A DNA stretch of 64,000 nucleotides. Origin: Locusta migratoria. Lineage: Eukaryota; Arthropoda; Insecta; Orthoptera; Acrididae. The stretch lies in the NCBI GenBank assembly GCA_026315105.1, contig CM048745.1:754065506-754129505 (forward strand). Reading direction: 5' to 3'. Numbering within the stretch: the stretch's first letter is position 1; every line of letters begins with the position of its first letter. A program made the translations under genes and the position numbers. Positions 33,722-45,250 of this stretch are shown here, piece by piece. Under the pieces are notes generated by a model. The model saw only the letters and a list, made by a program, of their open reading frames with translations. It was not told the origin of the DNA and did not search any database.

Positions 33722-34780
33722 GTGACTGTGGAACAAAACGAGCAGCTCCAAGAAACAATTCTCAGCATAAGGTATTTGTGCTGTGAAACAATAAAGACTG
33801 GAAACCGAAGGAAGCTGTTACCATTTCAGAAAGGACTCTTAATGTCAATTAATTCTTTATTTGGCCTTCATTCTGACCTTTTGTCACTAGGCATTAAGTG
33901 TATACCTGTATTAACTCGCGAGAACATGCACCTTTTAAAAAGTTACGCGATCGATCGCATGTATAGCATTTTTCTGACAGTCAAAGAACAGTTTGTAATG
34001 TACTTAATATGTCTAAATAAGTGTTTCTAGTTGCGTTTATAAGAAAACACAAACATTTGACTATTTAAAATTGGTAAAATACCGATTGTTTTAATTACTG
34101 TGAGCAAAATCCTCACGCGCAAGTCCTCGCGCGTTAACAGCACTGCTGAACCAGGACTGTCTTAAAAATTTGTTTTTACAGATTAGAGGTATTGGCCATT
34201 TCTATCAGCATCCTCGCCCAAAAGAAGTAAAATATCGGCTGCGTTTATTACTTCTGGGAGAGAATGCCTAAGACATTCCACTGTCTAATACTTCGTCTGT
34301 GAGACACGAAGAAGCAATGATCATGCCAGATAGGGAAGCAGAGAGCCAGGATATAAGTATTAGTTGTGAGGCTGCTGCACCGTCTGCTATGACACATGTT
34401 GAATGCCCAACTGAAGGATTCAAATATCTGGCAGGCTACATTGCACGCCGTGTTGCGATATATGTGATCTCAATGGGGGTGTCGTCTAATGAACTACTTT
34501 ATCCTCCTCAAAAACACCTCGCAGAATATGGGTGGATAGAATTTCTATCACGAGGTGGTTTGTTAATGCCGTCTGACGAGTGGATGCGGCAGATCTCAGA
34601 GTTTGAGTTGCTGTTCAATGAGATTAAGTGGCAACACTTAAAAAATATATATATTCTAAGAGATTAGCCGACGTAATTTCGCATAAATATCTTCATGTGG
34701 CGCCGGAGGTCATTAAAATATTCTTACGGACCGAATTTTTATTCGCGTGCTCAACATCAACATGAAGCTGAAGAGAGAAA
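33722..34780 (+). pseudogene. P-element / THAP9-type transposase remnant
   Basis: From 33722 the frame reads LPFQKGLLMSINSLFGLH, matching the PWQ-x-GL-x-S...SL segment of P transposases, then LTREN. After an acceptor-like tgtttttacag ending at 34181, a second segment reads IRGIGHFYQHPRPKEVKYRLRLL, the family's G-G-x-x-x-H-P-x-P-x-E-x-KYR. One in-frame stop (taa, 34269-34271) is followed by FKYLAGYIARRV and WIEFLSRGGLLMPSDEW in the same frame. After 34670, VAPEVIKIFLRT continues the C-terminus in another frame. The first segment and second segment are compatible with an intron between. THAP finger not seen. Confidence 0.8.
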
Positions 34781-34789
34781 GCAGCGGCA

Positions 34790-35520
34790 TCACAGAGGCG
34801 AAAATGACGTCAGTGGAATTCTTCGGCTGTCGGAAGGATTTAACGGCTCTTCGCCCCTCGCTATCAGTGCTGCTTCGCCGCTGACGTCATTTCAACGGCC
34901 AATGGCAGGACGTTTCGCTTCGAGCCCAACCTTTTATAGAATAACCTTGCACTGAAGTTTGAACAAAATGAAGGCAGTCTCGCTTGCGCCGGCTGTGTGG
35001 CACTTCACATACAGGCTTGCGATGCGACTCTCTTGCAGCAATTTCTTCTGTGGAGAAGCTATAAGGACTCCTGTATAGTATTGCTCTGTAAGGAGCACCT
35101 CTATTGTGGAGCGGAACTCGGTAAATCACCAGTGGATATTACTAAGCATGAACCGCTGTTCATAGTGACAACTGAGATACTTAATATCCGGTGTGAAAAT
35201 AGACAGAGTGAATTAGATAACGCTTGCGATCGCATTTTTGAGTGACAATTGCCGCGGGTTAGTCTGAGACTGACGTACCACGCCTATATGTTGTCGCGTT
35301 GAAATGGAAGCAGGCTTAACAACTGAACACAGTACTTATACTGAAAGCAGGTGTATTGCGAACTTAACATACACGCAGCACTAACTGCCTCTCGGGCAAA
35401 GTGCTCTGTTAATTATACACAGACCAGAAATTGGAACAGTTAACATAAGAGACAAGTAGAATTTACAAGTGAACATAAGAAAGATATAGAACATTCTGGA
35501 ATTGTTAATTACAAAGAAAT
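34790..35520. other. Unassigned, with a short palindrome
   Basis: gaaaatgacgtcag at 34797-34811 is mirrored by ctgacgtcatttc at 34880-34892, a ~13-bp inverted repeat around a 68-bp spacer. No coding pattern that I can place follows. Confidence 0.4.
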
Positions 35521-35523
35521 TAA

Positions 35524-35602
35524 TTATTGCCGGTGTGCGGGATTGAACCGGCGACCTTCAGCCCCGCAGTCGGTGAAGCTATCCCCTGCGCCACCCCGGC
35601 AG
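35524..35602 (-). repeat. tRNA-like sequence (pseudo-tRNA or short SINE)
   Basis: The reverse complement begins gccggggtggcgcaggggat and ends ggttcaatcccgcacaccggca, so A box, B box and a 7-bp acceptor stem (gccgggg / cacaccggc, imperfect) are visible. The anticodon arm does not fold cleanly. More likely a SINE head than a functional tRNA gene. Confidence 0.5.
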
Positions 35603-35607
35603 TTGGT

Positions 35608-36429
35608 TTACGTGGTGTCTCGCAGCAATATAGCCAGACTAGGGTTTTTTAATGTTGCATAACATTTATGACATCGCAACAGCCTTGACTGTAAAACTGA
35701 ATAAATTGCATTATTTTTAAAGTCAGATAGGTGTGGTTCTTCAGCCTTTCTACCGACTTTTATTTTATTTTGAAATTGTTTATACCTTTTCTCAGACATT
35801 AATCTATCCAGAAATTGGAAATATAAATTTAATTTATTTTCATCAACTTGATTCTTCTTGAAAAATATTAGATTTGAATAAACATAAAATTCACAATCAG
35901 TTTTTTTTTTTATTTCATTAACTAGCAACATAACTTTAGTACCTCTCTAGTTACACTTTGTTAATTTTAAGATTTTTCTTACAGTAGGTGTCATGTACAT
36001 TTATCTTTACATAAATGATAAAAGTTTCACCGATTGTAAGTAGACAAGGAGCATCTTTCTGAATTCTGTGTGATATGCTGTTGATGTCTTCCTTGCGGGC
36101 ACCATAGTAAATTTTTCCAAGAGTAGTATCAAAATTACAGCAGCATGGTTCACGTCAGACCCCGTAATATTTGGATGCAGTAAAGATAGTTGCCATTTTA
36201 CATTGACTGTTATAGAAGGGGACAGAAATAAAATGTCTGCTAAATGTTGAGTATTTTTAACCAACAGCTGTGTTTGTTGATCGAATGGGTCAGAATTATG
36301 CTGTTTATTTCCTTTATTAAACTCAAGTTTTGTATCAATACTGACCTCTCTTACAACTTGACTTTGTCGCAAGTATTGAAAAACAGGAGCTGCTGTAACA
36401 CGTGTAATCTCTGGTATTTTACCACTCAT
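35608..36429 (-). pseudogene. Unknown protein, two in-frame ORF pieces
   Basis: 140-aa (36429-36007) and 107-aa (35931-35608) open pieces on the minus strand lie in the same reading frame, separated by 75 bp with three stops. The first begins MSGKIPEITRVTAAPVFQYL and is rich in hydrophobic helices; the second is basic, with ENKLNLYFQFLDRLMSEKRY and a Cys pair CHKC near its end. I recognise no family. They may be a broken gene or two exons of an unknown gene; no clear GT/AG pair was found in the gap. Confidence 0.3.
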
Positions 36430-36799
36430 GTTAGTGCCTCATCCCCTTAAGTTTACTACTATTAGCCCATCAGTTTACCCTTCCCTTTCCTGTTGAGATG
36501 TAGGTTGTAATCCCACCAACTGAGTGAATCAACAAGAACCACACCAATTTGTGACCCCACACCTTATCCAAGCAGCTATTTCAACTCAAAATTAAGTCTC
36601 CTGACAGAATGCAAATGACGTTGGTTGTGGTGCCTCAGAACAGGCGTCCGCAGATCGCGCGGTACGGCTCCCGGCCGCCGCCACCGCATCCGCAGGCCAC
36701 GGCAGCGCCCGATTCACGGACTCTATTGTGCCGCGGGCGCACACACTGAGTGCCAACTCAGTAACCTAAGCTAACCTTTATTTACAGCAGATGTTCAAA

Positions 36800-37700
36800 A
36801 TGATATCCCTCTATGGAAAGAGCGGCTTGACATCTCTTGAACACAAGTGCGAACACTCGACGAATTTCGGATGCCGAAATCTGGGAAATGACTACTCAAA
36901 TCCTGTCTTCCAACTCTTCGAGTGTATGCGGATTGCTTGCATACACATTGTCTTTTAACATTCCCCAAAAATAAAAGTCACAGGGATTTAGATCTGGAGA
37001 ATGAGGAGGCCAGCCAACTATCCTATCATCAAAAACACTTCGTATTGCTGCCATAGAAGCATTGGCAATGTGTGGTCTTGCATAGTCCTGCATAAAATAA
37101 CCATACAGCTTTTCGTTGGGTGAAAATTCTTGAAAAAATGGATGCAGGATATTGTTCACATGCCAGTCAGAATTTATTGTTTCATGAAAAAAGATTTGCC
37201 CAGTTATTCGCCTCACACTAATTGCACACCACATCCAGAGGTTGTTGATGTAACTCATGTGGTTTTTCTGAGCTCCAACGTCGATTGTTCTGGGAATTTA
37301 CGTAGCCTGACAAATGCAGCCATGCTTTATCAGAAAACTAAAGCATCTCAGGATCAACGTCCTCATCGTGCACAGACTATAACAGCCAGTTACAGTAACA
37401 ACGTCGAGCAACAGTACCTGAGTTCGTGAGTTGATGCACTACCGTTATTTTGTATGGCTTCAAATTCAATTTGTGTACTGCTCTGTGAGCAGATGCTCTT
37501 GACACACCTGTCTGAAGTGCCAAACGACGAAGAGATTTTCTCAGGCTTTTTTCCAAGGCCTCCCCTACCTCGTCTAAATTATTTTCGATTAGAACACTAC
37601 CTCCTCTAGACCTACGTTCGTCTGACACAGATCCAGTGTCATTTCGCCAAAGTAGTATTACAAAGAAGCGACGGATGTCTATCATTGGAGGCGACAGTGG
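36800..37700 (-). pseudogene. mariner-like transposase pseudogene
   Basis: From 37685 the minus strand gives an N-terminal HTH-like stretch (LRKSLRRLALQTGVSRASAHRAV). From 37258 it gives the catalytic part: GQIFFHETIN, FMQDYARPHIAN with the second Asp, and WPPHSPDLNPCDFYFWG with the third. A frameshift separates the two at about 37260-37380. The spacing between the Asp pair appears shortened by a few residues relative to relatives. Terminal repeats were not located. The transposase would cut and paste at TA sites. Confidence 0.8.
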
Positions 37701-37810
37701 ACTTTGTTAATAACTGTCGCCTGTCAGGTTGCTCATATTCGTCAGCACTGCAACTTCATTAAGGTAATTTGGGTTTCCAAAGGCCGATGTGCAGGAGTTG
37801 AAACGAAGGG

Positions 37811-38032
37811 GAGACTAGGGTAGCCGGCCGTGGTGGCCGAGGGGACTGCGGCACTTCAGTCACGGTCTGCACGGCCACTACGGTCGAGGGTTCGAATCCC
37901 CCCTCGGGCATGGATATTTGTGCCGTCCTTAGTTGTAGCTAGTTCATAAGTAGTTTGTAAGTTTAGGGACTGATGACCCCGTAGTTAAGTCCCATAGGCT
38001 CTACAAACATTTAAACATTTGAGACTAGGGTA
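37811..38032 (+). mobile_element. SINE-A copy with 12-bp TSD
   Basis: Element 37823-38020, TSD gagactagggta at 37811-37822 and 38021-38032, perfect. Head and B box (gggttcgaatccccc) are intact. Confidence 0.95.
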
Positions 38033-38162
38033 ACGGAGCCATCCTCGGTAATCGCGCCACCCCTGTTTTATGACGAACGATTTGCAGTACGAGTACGTTT
38101 GCCAGTGTTCTATCTCCGTTACCTACCGCGGAACTAATTCCTGTAGTCGCCGTCCGTGATTG

Positions 38163-38385
38163 TTGACAGGTATTCAAATGTTCAAATGTTTGTAGAGCTT
38201 ATGGGACATAACTAAGTGGTCATCAGTCCCTAAAATTACAAACTACTTATCAACTAGCTTATCCTAAGGACGGCACAAATATCCATGCCCGAGGGGGGAT
38301 TCGAACCCCCGACCGTAGTGGCCGTGCAGACCGTGACTGGAGCGCCTCAGTCCCCTCGGCCACCACGGCCGGCTTGACAGGTATT
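38163..38385 (-). mobile_element. SINE-A copy with 12-bp TSD, inverted
   Basis: Element 38175-38373, TSD ttgacaggtatt at 38163-38174 and 38374-38385, perfect. It lies 154 bp from the opposite-strand copy at 37823-38020, so transcripts through both could fold into a hairpin of about 200 bp. Confidence 0.95.
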
Positions 38386-38977
38386 AATCGTGTGAAAAAA
38401 TTGTTAGTTTTGAATATACTTTTCGAGCCTGTATTCTACTTCTATAGGCTGTCAGTGCTTTTTCATAGTCGTAGTAATGTAATCTGTAGATATTTAGCTT
38501 CGATTTCGTGTCTCTAACCTAATTTGTTTGCAAAATCTTTGGCTTTAAATTGACGTTCTTAGGCATATTTTTCATCTTGGGCAATGACGCCATGGTGGAG
38601 AATTTAGGCAAAATGAAGTGTAATAAAGATGCATACATTTTGTGAAATGGGCATTTGCAGAATGTAGAGAATACAGTAGGTTTGAAGTGCCAAAAACTAT
38701 ACCGGTATTTCTGACTTTTGCAGCGTCTTAATCAAGTCTAAATTATAAAATGTATTTTTATTCCACTTTAATATCGATGAGTACTTGAAGCCTTAGAAAT
38801 GTCTAATACAGAAGAGTGATAAGTATAAATTACAAAGGTTGTAACACTTATTTACTACTACTTACTCATCGTGTAGGTTTATCTTTGATTTTCAAATGTA
38901 TGGCATCATTACCCCGGAACCCAGGGTAATGGCGCCACTGTGTACACTTACACAATATATTTTTTAACAATAAAACT
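38386..38977. other. AT-rich, nothing recognised
   Basis: No repeats, ORFs or signals of note up to the LOA-like LINE. Confidence 0.5.
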
Positions 38978-39428
38978 AAACAAAATACACCTCTCAGGGG
39001 GACACCACCTTGACGAAGCACTGTCCGTGTGGGTGGAGAGGCTTGCGTACCCGCTTGAAGCAGAGGGCTATACTGAAGGTAGAGAACCTACTGCCGGAAA
39101 GGCCTCAGTTGATGGATCAGACTAAGAGTGTCCCACAACGTCCCGCCTTCCTTATCCTCTCCCAGTCCTTTCCCAATTCCTTTCCCAACCCAAGGTGTGA
39201 TGCGATCCGTGCCGAGGGGTGCGTGGCACATGGGTGGATGTGTCTCGAACGGAGCCTCAGGGATACCGGGCGACCTCCCTGAGTAAGTAGCCTTGCACCA
39301 CGCGGGGTTATCGTGGTGTGGACCATATAAATCCCCAAATCTCGTGGGACTAAGAGAAAGAAAGTATTTTAAATGAATCTGAGGGGCAATCTGAGACCTC
39401 CGATTCTCAGACATCAGGATCAGGACCG

Positions 39429-40388
39429 ATGGAGTGCACTCCTACTTCTGAATCAGGGTCTAGACCTGAGCAAGAAGTGGGAACCATAACAGAGAAGTTG
39501 GACCAGTTTAGGATTAAGGCCTTGTCTGGAGCTCAGAGGAGGAAACTTCTCAAGGAACAGAAGCAAAAGGAAGGAAAAGAATGGCTTCCTAAGCATAAGC
39601 GGAGGGAATCAAAAGGGCTTGATCCCAAGACCTCCAAAAAGAAACTGCCTCAGGTCGAAGGGGATACACAGACCCCCTTGACGTCAAAGACAGGTGGCAA
39701 GAGGGTTAGGGAGGAATCTAAGACTCCCTCCTCTCTGTACAAACGTGATCCTAAAAGGCTGAGGCAGGAAATAGGGAAACAGACCTATAGTACTGCAGTC
39801 TCGGTCTTTAGAATGGCGGTTGTCCAAGAAGGATACCCACTGGTGAGCATCACCTCGCAGCAGGAGCAGCTCGTGCAGATGGCCCTCTTTGAAGCGATTG
39901 GGGGAGACGCTGATCTAGGACCCAAATTCAGGAGGGTCTATCTAGATCGCGGTGCCCTCATTTTTGTCTGCGAGGGGGAGCACTCAGCAGAATGGCTTAA
40001 GGAAAAGGTGCCCATGATATCCCCGTGGGAGGACGCAAAGCTGCTGGTCAAGACAGCAACCGAACTCCTGAAGACCGCAAAGGTATCAATATGGGTACCA
40101 AAGATTCTTAAGGATGTCCCTCCAAAGACTCTGTTCGAGAAAATAAGGGTCCAGAACCCAAAAGTCTTGACAGAGGATTGGAGGGTAATTAACCAAAATG
40201 TCGTTCCAGAAGGACGAACCCTGGTGGTGGAGGTCAGAGAGAAGTCCCTGAAGGCAATGCGAGAGCAAGGCCTGAAACTGTTTTTAGGGTTCTCGCAGGT
40301 CGCCGTCAGGGTAATCAAAGACCCTAAAGGCAATAATGGCAGCAAGATGGGGACTGGAAGTGCTGCAGATAAACCTGCAGCACAGTAA
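39429..40388 (+). CDS. LOA-like LINE ORF1, DUF4780-like RNA-binding protein
   Basis: 319 aa, open throughout, start ATG at 39429. Residues 1-118 are Lys/Arg/Glu-rich and disordered. About 122-300 resembles the DUF4780 domain of insect LINE ORF1s: FRMAVVQEGYPLVSIT, PKFRRVYLDRGALIFVCEG, WLKEKVPMISPWEDAKLLV, IWVPKIL, LFEKIRVQNP, LTEDWRVINQ. No CCHC knuckle is seen. Its end overlaps ORF2 by 53 bp in another frame, suggesting coupled translation. Its likely role is to coat the element RNA. Confidence 0.85.
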   Translation: MECTPTSESGSRPEQEVGTITEKLDQFRIKALSGAQRRKLLKEQKQKEGKEWLPKHKRRESKGLDPKTSKKKLPQVEGDTQTPLTSKTGGKRVREESKTPSSLYKRDPKRLRQEIGKQTYSTAVSVFRMAVVQEGYPLVSITSQQEQLVQMALFEAIGGDADLGPKFRRVYLDRGALIFVCEGEHSAEWLKEKVPMISPWEDAKLLVKTATELLKTAKVSIWVPKILKDVPPKTLFEKIRVQNPKVLTEDWRVINQNVVPEGRTLVVEVREKSLKAMREQGLKLFLGFSQVAVRVIKDPKGNNGSKMGTGSAADKPAAQ

Positions 40389-43300
40389 AGGGGCCACTGC
40401 TGCCCTGAGCCGTCGCCTGGGGAGACAAGAGGTGGACGTGGCGCTGATACAAGAACCCTATTTATACAAAGGGGGTGTATCGGGCCTCGGTGGTACTGGA
40501 GGTAAGCTGATTTATGCTAGAAATCTAAAAAACTCCAGAACATGCATTCATGTTAGAAATGGAATACCTTTCATACTAATGATGGATTTTTGTTCCAGGG
40601 ACTTGGTGACCATCAGGATGCAGCAACGTGAGGAAGGCATCAAGAAGGAAATTTTTTTGGCCTCGGCATACCTTCCTTATGAAGACAGCTCTCCTCCTCC
40701 TTTGAAAGTGAGGAGACTGACGGAAGCCTGCCACCGGCAAGGTGACGAACTGTTGGTGGGATGTGATGCCAATGCCCACAATCTATCATGGGGCAGCAAG
40801 GACACCAACAGTAGAGGTGAGCACCTTCTTGAATTTGTCCTATCTAACAACATGGAGATCCTGAATAGGGGTGATGAACCTACATTCATGAATAGTAGAA
40901 GGGAAGAAGTAATTGACATAACTTTTGCTTCCATGATGATGGGAAGTTACGTCAAACAGTGGAATGTGGTCCTGGAGCCATCCTCATCAGATCACATGTA
41001 TATTAAATTCAAGGTTGAAATGGGAACCAGACAGACCATGGCCTATAGGAATCCCAGGAAAACGGACTGGGAGACATATAGGAGAGACCTTGACTTCAGC
41101 CTATCGGAAATTAAAACTTCGATAAGGAATCCAGCAGAGTTTGAGGAAGTAGCAGAGGCCGTAACCTCTGCTATAGTGACCTCATACCAGGACAACTGCT
41201 CAATCACTAAGAAGTGCACAAATATGAGTGTGCCTTGGTGGAATAATAACCTGGAAATACAAAGGAAACAGGTACGAAGACTGTTAACCTTGCGAGGCGC
41301 AAAGGACAAGTATCGTGAGGCCCTTGTCAATTACAACCTTGCCATCAGACGGGCAAAGGAGGCAACCTGGAAGGTATTCTGTGAGGAAGTGGAGGGCACG
41401 GCTGCTCAAGCGAGACTTCATAAAATCCTCACTAGAGTAACAACTAATCCAGGAGGAACATTGAGGAAGGAGGATGGGGAGTATACAAAGACAGCACATG
41501 AAACGCTGGAACTGCTCCTCAAGACTCACTTTCCTCAATATACTCTGGGGGATAACTCAGACCAGAATGTGATTCCTGAGAGACAACGGTTCTCAGGTAT
41601 TCGCAAAGAGGACTGGGATCTGGCCAAGGAGTGTGTCGATTTCAGTAAGGTCCGATGGGCGGTGAGAACATTTCAACCGTTCAAGTCACCTGGCCCCGAT
41701 GGAATCTTTCCAGCTCTCCTGCAACAAGTGGGAGAAAATCTTATTAGATTCCTATGCAGGTTACTCAGGGTTAGCCTAGCAGCAGGAATCATTCCCAATG
41801 CCTGGAGGGCAGTGAAGGTTGTCTTCATTCCAAAGCCAGGGAGAATTGATCATACCAAGGCCAAGGATATGAGACCAATCAGCCTGTCCTCCTTCATTCT
41901 TAAGACATTGGAAAAGCTGGTTAATGTGCATGTTGGAGAAAGGAGGTTAAGTAGGGTTCCTCTACATTCAAAACAACATGCATATCAATTAGGTAAATCA
42001 AGTGAGACAGTTGGGAAGTTGGAGAAAGCACTACACTTTCAAGAAATAGCCCTCTGTATCTTCCTGGACATTGAGGGGGCTTTTAGCAACACGACCTTCG
42101 ATTCCAGCAGAGGTGCATGACCTAGGGACCACTATATGTAGGTGGACTAGGGCCATGCTCAGTGGAAGAAAGGTACAGGCTTCCATGATGAATGAAAAAA
42201 TGGTAATCAACACCACTAGGGGTTGCCCGCATGGAGGAGTTCTTTCCCATTTATTGTGGAATCTAGTGGTGAATGATCTCATTGGAGAATTAAACTCTAG
42301 GCAGTACTTTTGCCAAGGATACGCAGACGATCTTGTCATAGTAATACTTGGCAAATTTGCTGACACAGTGAAGAACATGGCACAAGGTGCCTTGGACATT
42401 GTGCAAGACTGGTGCAGAAAACAGGATCTGGGGGTTAGTCCTAAGAAGACTGTTGTTGTACCATTCACAAGGAAACATATCCAACACTCAAGTTGGAATC
42501 TAAAGCTTTTCAATGACGCGCTACCTCTGAAGGGAAAAGTGAAATATCTAGGGGTTACCCTAGATGAGAAACTGACATGGACCCCGCACATTAGGAATAT
42601 TTGCTCCAAGGCAAAAGGTACTTTAGTATGTACCAGGAGAGCTTGTGGCAAAAATTGGGGCCTGAGCCCCAAGGGTATGCACTGTATATACACCACAGTG
42701 ATTAGACCCAGGATCACCTATGGGGCGGTCGTGTGGTGGAAGAAGGTAGAACAGCAGGTTGCTGCTAAGGAGCTTGGTAAGGTGCAGAGACTAGCCTGCT
42801 TAGCCATAACAGGCGGAATTCGCAGCACACCAACTGCTGGGATGGAAACCATGCTGGATATGCCCCCATTACACCTTTGGGTCAAGCTGGTACCTACAGA
42901 CTCAAATCTGTCAACAACTGGAACTCTTTGGGATATCCAGAATCACACACTAAAATAGTGAGTGAGGTAAATATAGGAAAGGTTGGGGAAATGCTAACAG
43001 AGTATATTATAACCCCATACTGCTTTCAGTATAACAATTGGAAGTAGGGAGCAGTGGGGGAAAATAGTTCGACATCGTACGGGGGATATTGTCTGGTTCA
43101 CTGACGGGTCGAAATCAGACCAAGGCGTTGGGGCCGGGGTATACGGGGTGCAGCCAAGACTGGAGGGCGTCATCTCTCTAGGGAAACTGGCCTCAGTATT
43201 CCAGGCCGAAATCACTGCCATCAGGGCATGTGTGGAGGAGAATTTGCGTAGGTGCTACAAAGATCGTAGCATCTATATCTATTCAGACTGCCAGGCAGCC

Positions 43301-43921
43301 CTGAGATCACTGGCAGCTCCTACAAGGTCTAAAATTGTTGCAGAATGTCACAGGGTTCTGGTGGAGCTAGGGGAAAGCAATAGAGTAAACCTATTGTAGG
43401 TCCCTGGCCACTCGGGGATCAGTGGCAACGAACATGCCGACAGATTAGCCGGGATGGGGGCAGAGGCTCCATTTATTGGACCGGAAACTGTCCTAACAAT
43501 CACCAAGGCAATGATTAAATTGGAGCTACATAACTGGCTCAGATGACAGCACGTAGAATATTGGACCAAAGTCCATCAACAAAAACATGGCAAGGTAATG
43601 ATGTCAAAGCCTTGTTTTAAAAGAAGCTCTGCAATCCTGGGTCTGAACAGGAGAGAGATTAGACTCATGGTTGGATTGCCGACAGGCCATGGAAATTTCA
43701 AAAAACACCTACATACAATGGGAATAACAGAAGAGGACCCTAAATGTAGGATCTGTGATGACGGTGATGAAACTGCATCACATCTGATCTTCGAATGCAT
43801 TGCATTGGAGAGTAAAAGGCACAGAACATTTGGGACAACCAGACCCGAAGAAATTGTGTCTAATAAAGAACTGGTAAAAGGACTCCTTGCACTGTTCAAG
43901 GGCATTGGTTGGCTTTACTAG
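40336..43921 (+). pseudogene. LOA-like LINE ORF2 (EN/RT/RNase H), multiple breaks
   Basis: The ATG at 40336 gives MAARWGLEVLQINLQHSK, the usual endonuclease start, with GCDANAHNLSWG near residue 142 and SSDHMY near 217. RT begins near residue 470 (VFIPKPG, MRPISLSSF). A small deletion near 42100 shifts frame (compare the intact NTTFDSMVRAAEV of the minus copy). RT then continues from 42110 with GYADDLVIV as the catalytic box. A second deletion near 42888 and a third near 43027 shift frame again. RNase H runs at 43095-43450 (TDGSKSDQ, QAEITAI, YSDCQAAL) with a nonsense codon tag at 43397-43399. A CCHC-like tail CRICDDGDETASHLIFEC ends at 43921. Not functional. Confidence 0.9.
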
Positions 43922-44032
43922 ACATACAGGGAGCGCGATACCGCATAATAAACTTAGTTTCGGTGCAGGCGGGTGAGACCTAGTCTATTTTGGCTTCCCT
44001 GAAAGAATCAAATCAAATCAAAACAAAATACA

Positions 44033-44804
44033 TATCTGAAGAAAATTGTAATAAAGTAGTATTATCTGGCGAAGCTGTAGTATTAATCTTATGAAAGAGA
44101 CACACCCTTAAGGTGGCGACATTCCCCTGGCCTCTGATTTATGTCATTTGTCTAAAGGCATTAGATTTTTTACGATTGCTGGCAACTGATGACTTCAGTC
44201 AGATGTGGTAGTGCATAAGGTATTTCTAATTTACTATCCCTACAGCGATTACTCTTGCTCTGCATGCTATGTTCAAATAATTTACGGGAATATAGTTGGG
44301 CAACGTCTTCGACAACAGCCAGTATTTCGGGAGGTGAACGCCCGTCATTTTCAAGGTATAACAGAAAAGTCTGCTCTTATGTCTACAATCATTTTCAATA
44401 GTGCTTCATTATTTTATGAACTACTCACAAATTTTCCCAAATTCTTAGAAAAAAATAGTAAGTTTGTTTTATGGGGAGGGGGCGCCGATGTCACAGCTTT
44501 GGCACGTGTCAACTGTGCGAGGACACCTTAATATAGCTCTGAAGCCGCCGCCCCCCCCCCCCAGATGAAAAATTTATCTACGCCCCTGTTTCCTATCCTC
44601 ATTCCTTCCCCTCCTCAGCGGGGGACATAACCTTAGCAGTTTAGTTCCCCTATCCCAAGGAAATAACCCAACCAGATTATTACGCTTACGTAGTAACAAC
44701 TTAGCTGCTAGCGACTGAATTATACTACTGGTGATGTTTTGTAATTAACAACGTTTGGAAATGATGTAAATTTGAAAACAATTTTTTTTGGGGGGGGGAT
44801 TGGG
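44033..44804. other. Unassigned, with G- and C-rich runs
   Basis: Contains gccgcccccccccccccc near 44550 followed by atctacgcccctg, which looks like one end of a hAT-type MITE (a cgcccctg terminus) whose partner end I did not find. No ORF of note. Confidence 0.35.
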
Positions 44805-45250
44805 GGGGTGATAAGATATCACTGACCTGCTCGGTTAGCCGTGTGGTCTAACGCACCGCTTTCCGAGACGGGGAGGCGTACCGGCCCCGGTTCGAATCCG
44901 CCCGGCGGATTAACGAAGGGGGTCGGAGTGCCGGCCGTCCTGGATGTGGCTTTTAGGCGGTTTTTCACATTCCCCTAGGTGAATACCCGGCTGGTACCCA
45001 AGCCCCGCCTCAGTTACACGATTCGCAAACATTTCGAAACACTTTGCACTTCCACACGTATAACACTATACAGAGATATTTGGGGTACACATTTCCTCCC
45101 GGGGGGTATGGGGTGGCGGCAGTAAGGGCATCCTGCCACCCTGTAATCACTAACATGCCAAATCCACATTAACAAGCCGACCCTGAAATTTGTGGGAAAA
45201 CGGCTACAGAGAAAGAAGAATAAGAATAAGAGGGGTGATAAGATATCACT
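44805..45250 (+). mobile_element. SINE-E copy with 19-bp TSD
   Basis: Element 44824-45231 (408 bp). Perfect 19-bp TSD ggggtgataagatatcact at 44805-44823 and 45232-45250. tRNA-like head (ggttagccgtgtggtctaac, ggttcgaatccgccc), a long unique body, and an (AAGAAT)-type tail at about 45209-45230. The duplicated target is itself part of a CR1-like LINE (compare 45841-45856). Confidence 0.93.

Larger units (their letters stand above)
38978..44032 (+). mobile_element. Full-length LOA-like LINE with TSD (defective)
   Basis: Element 38990-44020, 5031 bp, between 12-bp TSDs aaacaaaataca at 38978-38989 and 44021-44032. 5' UTR 38990-39428, ORF1 39429-40388, ORF2 40336-43921 with breaks, 3' UTR, then an (AATCA)n tail. 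DUF4780-like ORF1 with an RNase H-bearing ORF2 points to the LOA group or close R1/jockey relatives. A truncated sister lies at 12840-15168. Confidence 0.92.

Noticed and set aside
35524..35602. Functional tRNA gene on the minus strand
   Set aside because: A and B boxes are present, but the anticodon arm does not fold into a 5-bp stem with a 7-nt loop. Kept as tRNA-like repeat only.
36600..36800. Mariner terminal repeat near the 36.8-37.7 kb pseudogene
   Set aside because: No convincing inverted partner was found on the other side near 37700-37800.
37811..38385. CRISPR-like or tandem array from repeated SINE segments
   Set aside because: Only two inverted copies with unique TSDs. This is a eukaryotic SINE pair, not an array.
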